Positions 23,015 through 34,618 of a stretch of 64,000 nucleotides of DNA are shown in pieces. The stretch lies in contig CM061134.1 of assembly GCA_030789695.1 (NCBI GenBank), positions 60,829,334 through 60,893,333 of the forward strand. Reading direction: 5' to 3'. This DNA comes from Scilla litardierei (Eukaryota > Streptophyta > Magnoliopsida > Asparagales > Asparagaceae). Numbering within the stretch: position 1 is the stretch's first letter; the number at the start of each line of letters is the position of its first letter. The notes under the pieces are model-generated. The model made no database searches and was not told the origin of the DNA. It was given only the letters and a program-made list of their open reading frames with translations. A program made the position numbers and the translations under genes.

Positions 23015-23317
23015 CGTGGGGCGCCCGGATGTGGGCATGTCTTCTTTGGGTTGTGCGGCTGCTTGTAGAAAGGGGTGTGTCGGTACAGTTGGGATGTACT
23101 TACTATGTCTGGATGTGGGATACTGTGGATTATTGGTTGGATCGGTAGATGTACAGTGTGTACCTTGGCAGTTGGCAGGTATGTGTTGTTGCAGGAGATT
23201 GTACAACGGTCAAATTTATCAAAACTATTTTGATATTATCTTTTAAAATTAAATTTAGCCTCAAAACTTATTTTCATCTTTATAAATCTTTTGCGTTAGT
23301 TCTTAAAAAGTATAATG
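23015..23317 (+). other. 3' flank of the ARM-repeat gene
   Basis: Probable 3' UTR turning AT-rich after 23200. No canonical AATAAA seen. Copia-B inserted 303 bases after the stop codon. Confidence 0.5.
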
Positions 23318-23429
23318 TGTTATAAACGTGCTTTTGGTGGGCCTACCCGTTAGTGAGTATCCACCCATTATGTAACACTACCACTATAAATATAGGACTA
23401 TGGTCTCCATAGCCGCCAAGTTTACAACA
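23318..23429 (+). repeat. Copia-B 5' LTR
   Basis: 112 bp with TATAAATA at 23385-23392. Directly followed by CGTTATCAGCACG, taken as the primer-site region; it is not the usual TGGTATCAGAGC. Confidence 0.9.
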
Positions 23430-24817
23430 CGTTATCAGCACGCTCGTCAGCTGAGCCGAACCTATGCCGACGGACGCGACGCGAACGAGCTTCCTTCACC
23501 GAACGTCGCTAGATCCGGCGGGTAGGATCTAGAGCTAACTTTCTCCCTAGATCTAAATTTTGCATATGCGCATATGTGGTGATTCAATTTTTTTGGATCA
23601 AACGATCAAAACTGTATCGTTTTTATTGTTAAAAATCAACCTTCTTCAATAAAAACGTCTTTTTGGTAGAATAAAACTGGTTTATCCCACTAAAAATCGG
23701 ATTTTTACCCATTTTCTTTCTCCAAAAATCGCCAAAACCCTAAAAAGGGTTCACCCACGCCCCCCTGTCGCCGGCAGCGGCGGGGCCTTCCCGCCGTCGC
23801 TGCGGCGGCGGGACCCCCCCCGCCGCTGCAGGCGGGGGGCCCCCTCCCCGCCGCCTGCGACGGCGGGCAACCCCCGCCGCCGCTGGCGGGCAACCCCCGC
23901 CGCGGCAGGCGGGGGCAACCCCCGCCGCCTGCAGCGGCGGGCAACTCCCGCCGCGGCAGGCGGGGGCAATCCCCGCCGCCTGCAGCGGTGGGCAACCCCC
24001 GCCGCCTGCAGCGGCGGGCCCCCCCTCTCCGCCGCCTGCAGCGGCACCCCCCCACCGCCGCCTGCTGCGGCGGACGGGCCCGCCCGCCAGTAGCGGCTAC
24101 GGGTCCGGCGTGCGTACCCCAAAACCCTAATTAGGGTTTCTGACCCAGAAATTTTTTTCGAATTTTCAAAAAAAAATTTCAGATTTAATTGCGATTTCTT
24201 TTCGTTATAATCTGGACAAAATTACATGTGATTTTCACTCATCGCCATTATATTTGGATTATATGATTTTCTTTAAACGTTTAAAAATTAAGAAGATCCT
24301 ACGACCGCTCTGCCGTTAGTCAACTAACCTAACGGTGTATGACGTTGCCTAGTGATCCAATAATTTTTAAACGGTAGATTTCATTTTCCATTATAAACTG
24401 CCTGTGATGAATAAATTGCTTGTGATGTATAAACTGCCTGTGATGATGCCTGCTGCATTATAACTGCCTGCGACGAATGATTAATATTTGCTGTGGTTTT
24501 GGATCGGGTCGTGATCACCATTTTATTTTTCATGCATTATTTTCTTTTTTTTGAGAGAAAAATGTAGTGAGGATAATTTTGTAAAATTACAAGCCCGGCG
24601 GACGCCTCAAGAAGATGAAGGACTATTCCAGAAGAATAGGGGCCCCACGGGGGTTCCCGAGTTGTACTTTCTTTCTTTTTGGGACTGTAATGGACTGTAA
24701 TTAATTATGGTGATTAGCCGATCCACGCAGCAAATATTTATGTCTGATGTGCTTGATTATTTATTTTTCTGTGAAAATATCTAATTAATGCTATCTTTTT
24801 ACATGTTAGAGTGATAA
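23430..24817 (+). other. Copia-B leader
   Basis: Untranslated, 1.4 kb. It holds the GC-rich array at 23758-24110. After it comes AT-rich sequence with a degenerate short repeat around AACTGCCTGTGATGAAT at 24400-24480. The gag ATG follows at 24818. No other feature. Confidence 0.7.
23758..24110. repeat. GC-rich hairpin minisatellite in Copia-B leader
   Basis: About 350 bp, mostly G and C, of repeats near 25 bp. A common form is CCGCCGCCTGCAGCGGCGG followed by GCAACCCC, alternating with CCGCCGCGGCAGGCGGGG. Each has self-complementary arms (CCGCCGC / GCGGCGG) around a short loop, so RNA or single-stranded DNA should fold strongly. Confidence 0.8.
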
Positions 24818-25774
24818 ATGGCCAAAATTGCGAGCGTCGATTTCGACGTTTTGGATGCTTCAGGAAAGAATTACTTAAGCTGGCAGTTGGATATAAAATT
24901 CCATCTGCGAGCACAGGGATTGAGTCACGCCATCGCTATAGGCGATAATGTTTCTGATATAGATAAAGCGAAAGCAATTATCTATATCAGACGCCATATT
25001 GATTGGACCCTGAAGGCCGAGTACCTAACGGTGGAAGACTCGTATGAGTTGTGGACCGCCCTCGAGGACAGGTATAAACATCAAAGAGATGTTATACTAC
25101 CTCGAGCGCGATATGAATGGGAGAACCTCCGTCTCCAAGACTTCAAGTCTATTGCCGAGTACAACTCGGCACTCTTTAGCATCACCTCACACCTGAAGTT
25201 GTGTGGTGAAAAGGTGACGGAGGAACGCATGTTAGAGAAGACGTATACATCCTTCCATGAGAAGGATGTCATACTGATGCAACAGTATCGTGAACGAAAG
25301 TTCACAAAATACTCTGAGCTTCTCTCATGCCTTCTGATGGCAGAGCAGAATCGTGACCTCCTTCTGGCCACCCACAACTCACGCCCTACCGGCACTGCTC
25401 CTGCGCCTGAAGCGCACCACAGCTCCTTCCAGAAGAAAAGGGGCAACTTCAAAGGCAAACCCCAGAAGGGTAAGACCATGAAGAAGCATGCTCGAAGACC
25501 CCCTCCAAGAAACAACCAAGAGGGAAAGAAGAAAAATGTGTGGAAAAGAAAGGACGACGGCCAGACTTCTGCCCCCAGAAAGGACTGGGAAGATAAATGC
25601 CACAGGTGTGGCATGACTGGACACTGGTCCAGAAATTGTCGTACTCCACGCCACCTTCAGGAGTTGTACAAAGCAAGCCAGAAGCAAGCTGAGACAAACC
25701 TGGTGGTTCAAGAAAACCTGGCACCAATCAGGTTCATCGCTGAGGACTTCTCCAACGATGACCTGCTCGACTGA
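24818..25774 (+). CDS. Copia-B gag (capsid/nucleocapsid), intact ORF
   Basis: 318 residues, ATG to TGA, no lesion. It starts with the motif SVDFDVLDASGKNYLSW, typical of copia gag N-termini, and has the UBN2-type helical core (ELWTALEDRY, YNSALFSITSHLKLCG). A Lys/Arg-rich stretch at about 205-255 is followed by one CCHC zinc knuckle, CHRCGMTGHWSRNC, at residues 261-274. It would coat the element RNA in virus-like particles. Pol begins about 165 bases later in its own frame, so pol expression would need a separate mechanism or the linking sequence has decayed. Being open while pol is broken could let it serve other copies in trans (inference). Confidence 0.85.
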   Translation: MAKIASVDFDVLDASGKNYLSWQLDIKFHLRAQGLSHAIAIGDNVSDIDKAKAIIYIRRHIDWTLKAEYLTVEDSYELWTALEDRYKHQRDVILPRARYEWENLRLQDFKSIAEYNSALFSITSHLKLCGEKVTEERMLEKTYTSFHEKDVILMQQYRERKFTKYSELLSCLLMAEQNRDLLLATHNSRPTGTAPAPEAHHSSFQKKRGNFKGKPQKGKTMKKHARRPPPRNNQEGKKKNVWKRKDDGQTSAPRKDWEDKCHRCGMTGHWSRNCRTPRHLQELYKASQKQAETNLVVQENLAPIRFIAEDFSNDDLLD

Positions 25775-25939
25775 GGACATTTATCTACTTTAAATATGCA
25801 TTGTAATTTTTTCCTTTTGAGAAACAATTTATCTGCTTATTTCTGGCATGTTTAAGTACTTTTCAGACATAAAATTAATTATTCGTAGTATATTCCTTTG
25901 TGTTTGTGCCTTATACTGCGATATTTTCTTTTAAAATAG

Positions 25940-28039
25940 ATGGACTTTAAATGCCTAGTGGACAGTGCCTCTACGCACACGATCCTCCAAGACATCTGCT
26001 TTTTTCAAAGCATTAATAAATACGATGGCACCGTAAATACAATTTCCGGTCCATCAAGTATCATTGAAGGATCAGGGGAAGCACATTTTATGCTCCCCAA
26101 CAGTACAAAACTACTTATAAAAGATGCCCTTCTCTCCCCTTGCTCGCATAGAAACCTGTTAAGCTTTAAAGATATCCGCTTAAACGGATACCACCTAGAA
26201 ACGATGAGCAAAGGAAACAGTGAATACCTTGATGTAACGTCTCATAAAAACGGTGCTAAAAACACCGTCGAACGTTTTGAGGGACTCCCGTCGGGTCTCT
26301 ACCACACAAGGATCAGAGCAATGGAAGCAAACACATTGGAGCACCAGAAGTGCCAAAATCAACCAAAATTCAAACTCTGGCACGATAGACTAGGACACCT
26401 TGGAAGGAATATGATGCATCGCATCATATCCCAATCCCGTGGAATTAATCCGAAAAGCCTGACGCTACTTCGGAAGGGTGCAAATCCTTGTCCCCCTTGT
26501 TACAAAGGGAAATTGATTACGAGACCATCCACCCTGAAGGTGGACTCTGAGTCTCCAAGCTTCCTAGAGAGAATACATGGTGACATTTGCGGGCCTATTC
26601 ACCCCGCAAGTGGACCATTTCGGTACTACATGGTACTAATCGACGCATCTTCAAAATGGTCGTATGTGTGCCTCTTGTCCACCCGCAACGTAGCCTTTGC
26701 AAAGCTACTTGCACAAATTATAAAATTGCAGGCACATTTCCCAGACAACCAGATCAAGAAATTGCGTCTGGACAATGTTGGGGAATTCACCTCACAAGTC
26801 TTCCTAGACTACTGCTAAGCAACCGGCATAGAAGTTGAACATCCTGTAGCTCATGTTCACACCCAGAACGGGTTAGCCGAATCTCTCATAAAGAGACTAC
26901 AATGGATCGCTAGACCATTGTTAATGCAATGCCAGTTGCCGGTATGTGCATGGGGACATGCCATACTGCACGCTGCATCGCTGATAAGATTACGACCGTC
27001 AGGTAGTCAATCTTATTCTCCAATGCAACTTGCATATGGGAACCCGCCCGATATCTCTCACTTGAGGATATTCGGATGTGCTGTCTATGTCCCCATAGCA
27101 CCATCGCAGAGAACCAAGATGGGTCCTCAACGGTGTCTTGGTATCTATATTGGCTTCGACTCACCATCGATCATTAGATACCTCGAACCTCTTACATGGG
27201 ACGCCTTTAAAGCACGTCTAGCAGATTGTGAGTTTGATGAAAGCATTTTTCCAAAACTAGGCATTAACACACAGAAGCCAGAAGCTTCAAAGACCATTAC
27301 ATGGGACACAAAGACTTTATCCCATTTTGATCCGCGCACAAATCAATGTGAAGAAGAGATCCTGAAGATCCTTCAAATTCAGAACACAGTTCACATTTTA
27401 CCGGATAAATTCACTGACAACCAGAAGATTGTCAGATCACACGTCCCTGCTGCAAATACGCCAGCTAGGATTGACATACCCAAAGATGGATGCAATCCAC
27501 CTGCAGCAGAAGCGGCCGTACCTCAACAAAAAAGAGGACGACCCCCCAGGCTCCAAAGATAAGAATCCTCGAAAGAGGAAAAATCCTGGAGCAACAATAA
27601 CGATACCACCACAGGATGCTGAGCTCAGCCCAGCTACCTCTCCACTCCTAACAACCCCTGAAGAGGAAAATATAGGAGAAATTTCATTAAACTATGTACG
27701 TACCGGGGAGGTACTGGACAGAAAAAGCACAATCATCGATGATAACTTCGCGCTCATTATTGCCACTCACGTCACTGAATACGACGATGAGACCGATCCA
27801 CGCTCTCTAGCAGAATGTAAACGCAGAGAGGATTGGCCAAAGTGGAACGAGGCAATAGGAGTAGAGCTGGACTCACTCTCAAAGCGCAAAGTTTTTGGAC
27901 CTGTAGTCCTAACACCAAAAGGTGTTAAACCTGTGGGATATAAATGGGTATTCGTGAGAAAAAGAAACGAGAATAATGAGATCGTGCGCTATAAAGCGCG
28001 CCTTGTTGCACAAGGTTTTTCCCAACGACCAGGAATAGA
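25940..28039 (+). pseudogene. Copia-B pol, first part: protease, integrase, start of RT
   Basis: Protease active site CLVDSASTHTIL has Asp-Ser-Ala in place of the usual Asp-Ser/Thr-Gly. GAG-pre-integrase zinc: LWHDRLGHLG ... CPPCYKGK. Integrase: Asp in HGDICGP, Asp in LRLDNVGEF, Glu in NGLAESLIKR. The RT start WVFVRKRNENNEIVRYKARLVAQGF lies at about 27945. Lesions: an in-frame TAA at 26816-26818 just after the second integrase Asp, and a frameshift at the C run 27541-27546, after which the frame from 27429 applies. The coding sequence stops at GID, where Gypsy-2 enters at 28040, and resumes at 38360. Confidence 0.88.
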
Positions 28040-31000
28040 TGTCACGCCCCGCTTCCCAAAATGGACGGAAGCGAAACGTGACGAGGCCCTCTTAGGCCAG
28101 AGCTTTAGAAGCTCGGACCCAATAAGCGTCTGTATGGGTACCATTTTAAAAGTTTCAGGTTCTTGCATTTTTTATAGTTCGTAACAACAAAAGTACAGAA
28201 AGAAATTTGCATTCATTAAATTAGAGATATGATGTCCAACAAGTACAAAGTCTAAAAAGAAGCCTAAGCGTGGCAACAAACTAACTAAGAGAAAACGGAA
28301 AGTAGTAACCTCTGAAAGTGGTGACTAAAAGACCTCAAGGTCTGATCCTCGTCAGGCACGAACTCTGGATCGACGTCCTCGGCTCCTCGTACTCCAGTGA
28401 GTCTGCCTCGTCCACGAACTCTGGCTAAACACCTGACGTACAACACCCAAGAAAAAGGAACTGTACGTCAGGTAAAGTCTACGAGAAGGGTTAGACTTTA
28501 CTGCAAGTGCACCGAACTTTAAACAACGGTTTACTGGTTGATTAGCATGCTGGGGTTCTTTTTGACAACAGTTTACTGGTTGATTAGCATGCTGTGGTTA
28601 TAACAGGGTAACAAGACAGGAAGTAACGCAGCAGGAAAGTAAAACGGGACAGGTAGTAGTCGTAGCGTGTGCTACCAACTACGGGACTAACCTACAGGTG
28701 TCATGACAAGACGGGACGTGACAGGACAAGACAAGACAAGACATGACAAGTGAGACACGAAAGGGTTCACGCCTTACGGTTCGAGGGGGATCAGACCCTC
28801 TTACCGTGCGCACGCTCAACCCAACCCCAAACCCAGGACAAGATTTACAGGGATCATTTCCGCTAGGGAAACATCCGAAACGCCCGAAGGCTTTTTGTGT
28901 AACAGGGATAACTTTCGCAAGGAAAGCATCCGAAACGCCCGAAGGCTTTTTGTATAACAGGGATCACTTCCGCTAGGAAAGCATCCGAAACGCCCGAAGG
29001 CTTTTTGTGTAACAGGGATCACTTCCGCTAGGAAAGCATCCGAAACGCCCGAAGGCTTTTTGTGTAACAGGGATCACTTCCACTAGGAAAGCATCCGAAA
29101 CGCCCGAAGGCTTTTTGTGTAACAGGGATCACTTCCGCTAGGAAAGCATCCGAAACGCCCGAAGGCTTTTTGTGTAACAGGGATCACTTCCGCTAGGAAA
29201 GCATCCGAAACGCCCGAATGCTTTTTGTGTAACAGGGATCACTTCCGCTAGGAAAGCATCCGAAACGCCCGCAGGCTTTTTGTGTAACAGGGATCACTTC
29301 CGCTAGGAAAGCATCCGAAACGCCCGTAGGCTTTTGTATAACAGTCACGGGGATCACTCTCGCATGGAGAGCATCCGAAACGCTCGCAGGCTTTTTGTGT
29401 AACAGGGACATGACATGACAAGTGTAGGGAATTGTTATTCTAGGGTGTCCACACGCACGCACACACAAGATAGCCCAACAGTGTCAAAAAGTTCTTATTT
29501 GTCGAGCTTAGACTTCGTCGTCAAGTCTAAGTCGTCAGGGGCGTCCCGGACGCTATCATTTCACGTCCGGTTCTATACATTCACAGTCTAACAGTTCTAG
29601 CAATCTAAGACCAAAGCACGGTCAAAAATGCAAGTGGGTACACTTGCCTGCGATGGCGAGTGTGTCGTCCTCTCGAATCGTCTCGTCCAGGCGTCGCGTC
29701 CGTGGTAGTCCGTCTGAAACAGTCACGGCGACAGTGTCAGGTCGCGATTTTAGAAATCCTATTTAGGTTTGTTTCTAAGTTGTCGGGGCTACCCTAATCG
29801 TCAAAGTCACATTTTTTTGGTGTTTAATCAGCCTAGATCGACCACTACCCTATGTGCACAGAAAATTGTCCGATGGTCGATTTCTACAGTGAGCAGCGTT
29901 TTACTGGTGCGAAAACGTAAATTTAGTTTGAGTTGTCCAGTTTTAGTTAGGGTTCAGTTTGCTACGGTGTGGGTTTTGCTATGTGTTTAGAGGGACTAAC
30001 CTGGTGCGAGAGATGCGCACAAATCTGGCGTCGAGTCTGAAAACGGTGGCGGTGCTCGTGTCCCTGACTGCGGGTAGCGCAGTGGAGGTCACGGCGACGG
30101 GTACGGTATTGAGATCGTTTCAGTTGCGGGTAGCGCAACGAAACGTCTCAGACAACGGTAACGGTGACGGATCACAATGCCGAACGATCGTGAGTCTTGC
30201 GGCGTCAAAGGCGTCTCGACTACGGGTAGCGTAGTGAGACTCGTCCGGGCAGCAGACGAAGTGCGGCAGTGGATACGGTCAGTCTGTCGATAAGGGCCGG
30301 GGTCAACAGAACAACCGTGCCTTGGGTAGGCGTCGGAACAAGGTAGTCGTGGAGGCCCGAAGAAACAACAGCAGTCCTCGGGCTGTTGCTCCCGCTGCTT
30401 TCCACGCGAGGCAGCCACCGCCAGTCGGGGCTCAGTGCGGTGGCCACAAGCGGCACAGTGGCGGCGGGGAGCGCTGGAAGGGCGCTACGCGATCTGCGGG
30501 GTCACGGCGACGGGGGACCACGAGAACGGCGCTCGGGCTGCGCGCTGCACGAAAATCGGGACGGCGGCCGTTGGGGAAAACGCGATCACAGCGGCTTGGA
30601 ACAGCGCAGCGGCGGCGCAGTAGGGAAATCAGCGCAGGCGAGGCGGCGGGAGGCCGTGGAAGAGGGGAGCGGAGCAAGCGGCTCAGGCAGCGCAGCGGCG
30701 GCGCTGAGAGGTTATCGCGGCTGAGGGGAGATGGCGCTCGGGGTCGAGGCACCGTGAATCATGAGGGGGCGTCGAAGAGAGGAGATCGGGGTGCTGTGAA
30801 GGTGATTTGCGGCCAGCGGAGAGGGCCGGAGGCTGAGCGGCGGCGCCGGAGGGAGATCGGATTCGCGGCGGTCGGATCTCGACGGGGGGTCGGGAGCATC
30901 TGCGACTCACGGGCTGTCGCCGGCGTCAGGCGGGTGCGGGGGCCGCAGATCATGGCGGCCACGAGGGGAGATGCGGGGCTGGATCCGGAGGGGATCGCCG

Positions 31001-31886
31001 GCGGGTGCCTCGCGAGGATCGCGGCGGGACGGCCTCACCGTGGAGGGGAGACCGGATAGGGGGAAAGATGCGGGCAGTCAGTGAGGAACGCGGTGGCGGC
31101 GGGGATCCGCGATGGGGCGCGAGGGCGGCAGAAAGCGAGGGGAGGCACGGCGGCGAGGATCGCCGGAGGGCACCGGGGTGCGGTTTCGCCGTGAGGGAGA
31201 GAGAGAGAAACTGAGAGGGAGAAGAGAAGGGCGGCGGCTGCGGGATGAGGAAATTAGAATATGGTTAGGGTTTTGTTTTAGGGTTAAAGCTAGGGTTTAA
31301 TATTATATATTAATAAGGGTTTGCTAGGAAGACCTACATTATGGGTTAAATGGGAGTGGGGTATAGGGATGGAGGGCGTACGGGTTGGGGTAAGTCTAGG
31401 GGAGATTAGCGGAATAGATTAGGGAAGATTTTAAAACGATTAAAATGAAGGATTTAGCCAGATCTGGCTATCAGATTTTGAAATTTGAATCTGATAGGGC
31501 AAATCAACGGTCGAGATTTCTCCGAGCGATATTTTTCAATCCGGGCGTCAGAAAAATAATCCGAAAATACCGGGGCGATCGTGGAGACGAGACGCACAGA
31601 TCCACAGAGCCCGATCGTGCGTAACGTCCACCAAAATTTTACGTAAAATTGGGAACGTCGTTTTGAGTCAAATGACTAAAACGCCCCCATCGTTCAAAGT
31701 CGTTTTGCGAGAAAACGAGCCGTGAAAAACGTTCCCAAAAATTACTATAAAATTCAACACCCCAAAACGATTGCAACGGCATATCGTATCGCATATGCCG
31801 GAGCTCGGAAATAGCCAAATAAAATACGCGCACGATAAAACACGTGCGCGCAGAAAATTACAAACGGTCGGAAAGCGGCCGTTACA
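28040..31886 (-). repeat. Gypsy-2 left LTR (3' LTR), 3847 bp
   Basis: Very long LTR, plus-strand limits TGTCACGCCCC and CGGCCGTTACA. It carries the 55-bp minisatellite (28847-29400) and a GC-rich block at about 30400-31200. Open frames there, in both strands, repeat in the other LTR and show no known domain. Confidence 0.92.
28847..29400. repeat. 55-bp minisatellite, 10 copies, in Gypsy-2 left LTR
   Basis: Unit of 55 bp from AACAGGGATCACTTCCGCTA to GGCTTTTTGTGT. Ten tandem copies (554 bp). The first and last are the most diverged; the last has CAGTCACGGGG and CATGGAGAGC. Confidence 0.93.
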
Positions 31887-34618
31887 TTCTACCCACCTTA
31901 GAAATGATTCCGCCCTCGGAATCACTCATACTAAGACTAATTAATAAAATCCATAAATACTTGAGCCTATAACTCTCATCCCCCACACAATGGTCTCTAA
32001 TCCTATAACTTCAACATCGTTCCTCAAATAGTCCATCATAATCCTTCTTTTCACTGGGCAAAGCCACGACTAAACTCACCTCCTAATAATATAGATCCAT
32101 CACTACCGCTCGAATTCCCAACTCCAAGTCCTCACAAGAAAATAATAATCATATACTCAATAATCTCTTTTAAATTTCTCAATCTCCTCCCAATGTTAAT
32201 CAATCTCCAAGAAAAATGAGATTCTAGTCAACTACCAATCCAAGGCAAAAACTTTGTCTGTCGTATAATACCTTCACCAATCAACAATCGTCGTGTCTTC
32301 AATACTTTCTCGTCATATCTCCCCATAAATTTGTCCACCAAATAATTTGATCTGTAAGAATTACCCCTCATCCTACTCACTATAACTAATCCCAACCAAT
32401 ATTTAGTCCAACTACCTAAACATCCTTTAATCTCAACACGTCGTGTTATTCTCAAAGTCTTCTCACATCAACTCATCAATCAAGTCTCGATGCTAATAAA
32501 ACTCTACTCAACCTCATGATCACCCTAACTCATACTATTCTCGGCAGTTACTCCTATCTACTACCCATCTAAGCCTCAAGTATGATGAGTCATCATCTCC
32601 TCGCATATAATTTCATTCGACCAGAATTTCCTATTGAGTCCGCCACACTCCGGCTTTATAAATAAGTCTTTGGTCAGTCCATTCTTTTCATCCAAAAGAT
32701 ATTCTAATCCATCATCCTTGTGTTCCCAAAATCAATTAATCATTGACATAATAAAACTCATCTCACTCCAATCCTACCTGCAAACAAAATCCTATAACGA
32801 TAATAGCTAGGCCCAATTAATATAACAATCATAAACATGAAAATTTTTGTTTAAGGAAGAAAGAAGAGAAGAGAAAGAGAGACTTTAAGGCCAAAGAAAA
32901 TATTTTAAAACATTTGGAAAAACGTGTGGCGTTGCGGTAATGGATGAGGGAGGTTAAGTGATTTGTGATCTTGTGAGCTAGTTTTAAAACTTTAAAGATT
33001 TGGTTTAAAGAAAACAAAGTTTTGATATGATTCACATACAACCAAGATAAACCATTCATTAAGACTAAAACTAAGTCTAAGGAACTGCCTGCTATGACAC
33101 TATTCATTTAAGTATGAATACCGTCATCCAGACAACTCCAAGCATACCATGGTTAACGCTGAGTACACATTCAGGATACAAAAAGAGCAATCATCGGGAT
33201 CCTAAAGAATACACACTCATACAGGTCTACGCGCTCTACCTATACTCAAGCATTACGACGACATCACTTACTAAAGGAACTACTCCTAAACCAGAGACAA
33301 CGTAGACAACTGCAAGGGATAATGTCTACACAAGCTAAAGAAAACAGAAGCCAGGGGTGTAACGAAATGATTCAGAAGGAACGAGTCCAAATAAGGCGAG
33401 ATAAGGAGGTAGTTGGTTGGGTGGAACAAAAATTATTTTAAGATGATTTAACTATGTAAGAAGGATTTTGTGCAAAATATGGTATCACATACCTGTATAT
33501 ATTTATATATATTTATATATATACTTAAAAGTGAGCAGATGTAGCAAATCAAATTTTTTTTTGAAACAAAGGTAAGACAAAGGTAGGATGGGTGGGGTGA
33601 GAATGATTGTTTTGCAAATGAAGATAGGTTTACACAAAGATTTGAAATGTGGTCACGAAGAACATAAAATTGATATAATACTAATAATAAAATAATTGGA
33701 GTTCCCCCTAGTCTAGAAAATATTTAAAAAGTACGTACGGTAATTGATTAGAAATATTTTTTTTGTAGATTAGAAAAGTAATATATATATATATATATTG
33801 GATTATAGAATTTGATAATAAGGTTTAAAACTGAAATACGAAAGATACCGATTTGAAAATAGGCACGAGATAGTAAAATAATTTTACGACCAAAGAGGTT
33901 TTAAAATCAGTGAAAGAATTTTTTTTTAATTCAACCGAAAAAACAAGAAATTTTAAAATATATGATATAGGGGTTTTTAAAGAATTTAAGCTGAGCGAAA
34001 AACTTAATATGGAATTTCGAAAATACTTTTAGGGGGAGCAGAATAGGCCAAGGAAGGGATTCGAAGAATCAACGATAATCGTCCGAAAACGATCACGTGA
34101 ATCAGAAGGAAGGAAAAATGATCGCAGGTTGGTTACGCATAGGATAAGATGCAAGGGGGCTACGATGGGACCCTACGATCGATAACACCAAAGGTGTAAT
34201 GATCAGGGAGACGCTAGAAGTCAGGGGTTCTAATTATCGGGTCGTCTAAAGATTAGGATAACTCAGCTCTTAGACTTCCTAATAAGCTAGACTATATTCA
34301 GGATCTAAAGAGAAGGTTCCTAAGGGAATCAAGGTCACGTTCTGCTGGGCTCGATGTCGATGGACCCGAGCGGATGACTAAAAGAATGGCTCTAGAAATC
34401 TAATACGGTCAGAGTCAAGTGACTACTAAGGTATTCTAGAACGAGGATGACTAAATCTTAACCAAGGCGTCAGACTGTCAAATTGGAACGTCTACCTAAG
34501 TCTTCCTACTATCTAAGACTGGGAAACTAATTCAGACTTGTACGTGGATATTAGATGAATGCAGTACTTTTTATTGTTCCGAACTTTTGCATGACCTGCA
34601 TGGGCCACCACTAAAACC
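31887..34618 (-). other. Gypsy-2 internal region without genes
   Basis: 2732 bp. A purine tract is at the 31887 end. ACCTGCATGGGCCACCA, shared with the Gypsy-1 leader, is near 34618, so the primer region is there. Short AT microsatellites occur at 33495-33527 and 33781-33800. No gag or pol similarity in any frame. Confidence 0.75.

Noticed and set aside
24818..25774. Copia-B gag as a domesticated host gene
   Set aside because: It sits between matching LTRs with target duplications and its pol follows; simply an undamaged part of a transposon.
28847..29400. CRISPR-like array (regular 55-bp repeats)
   Set aside because: Units are head-to-tail with no distinct spacers, lie inside an LTR and occur in both LTR copies; this is a minisatellite in a plant element.
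30322..31059. 245-codon plus-strand ORF, Arg/Gly-rich
   Set aside because: GC-rich block of the Gypsy-2 LTR; the corresponding region of the other LTR has the frame broken, several frames are open at once, and no domain is seen.
32829..33305. Small ORFs in the Gypsy-2 internal region
   Set aside because: Short, on both strands, no retroelement motif; consistent with chance in AT-rich DNA.
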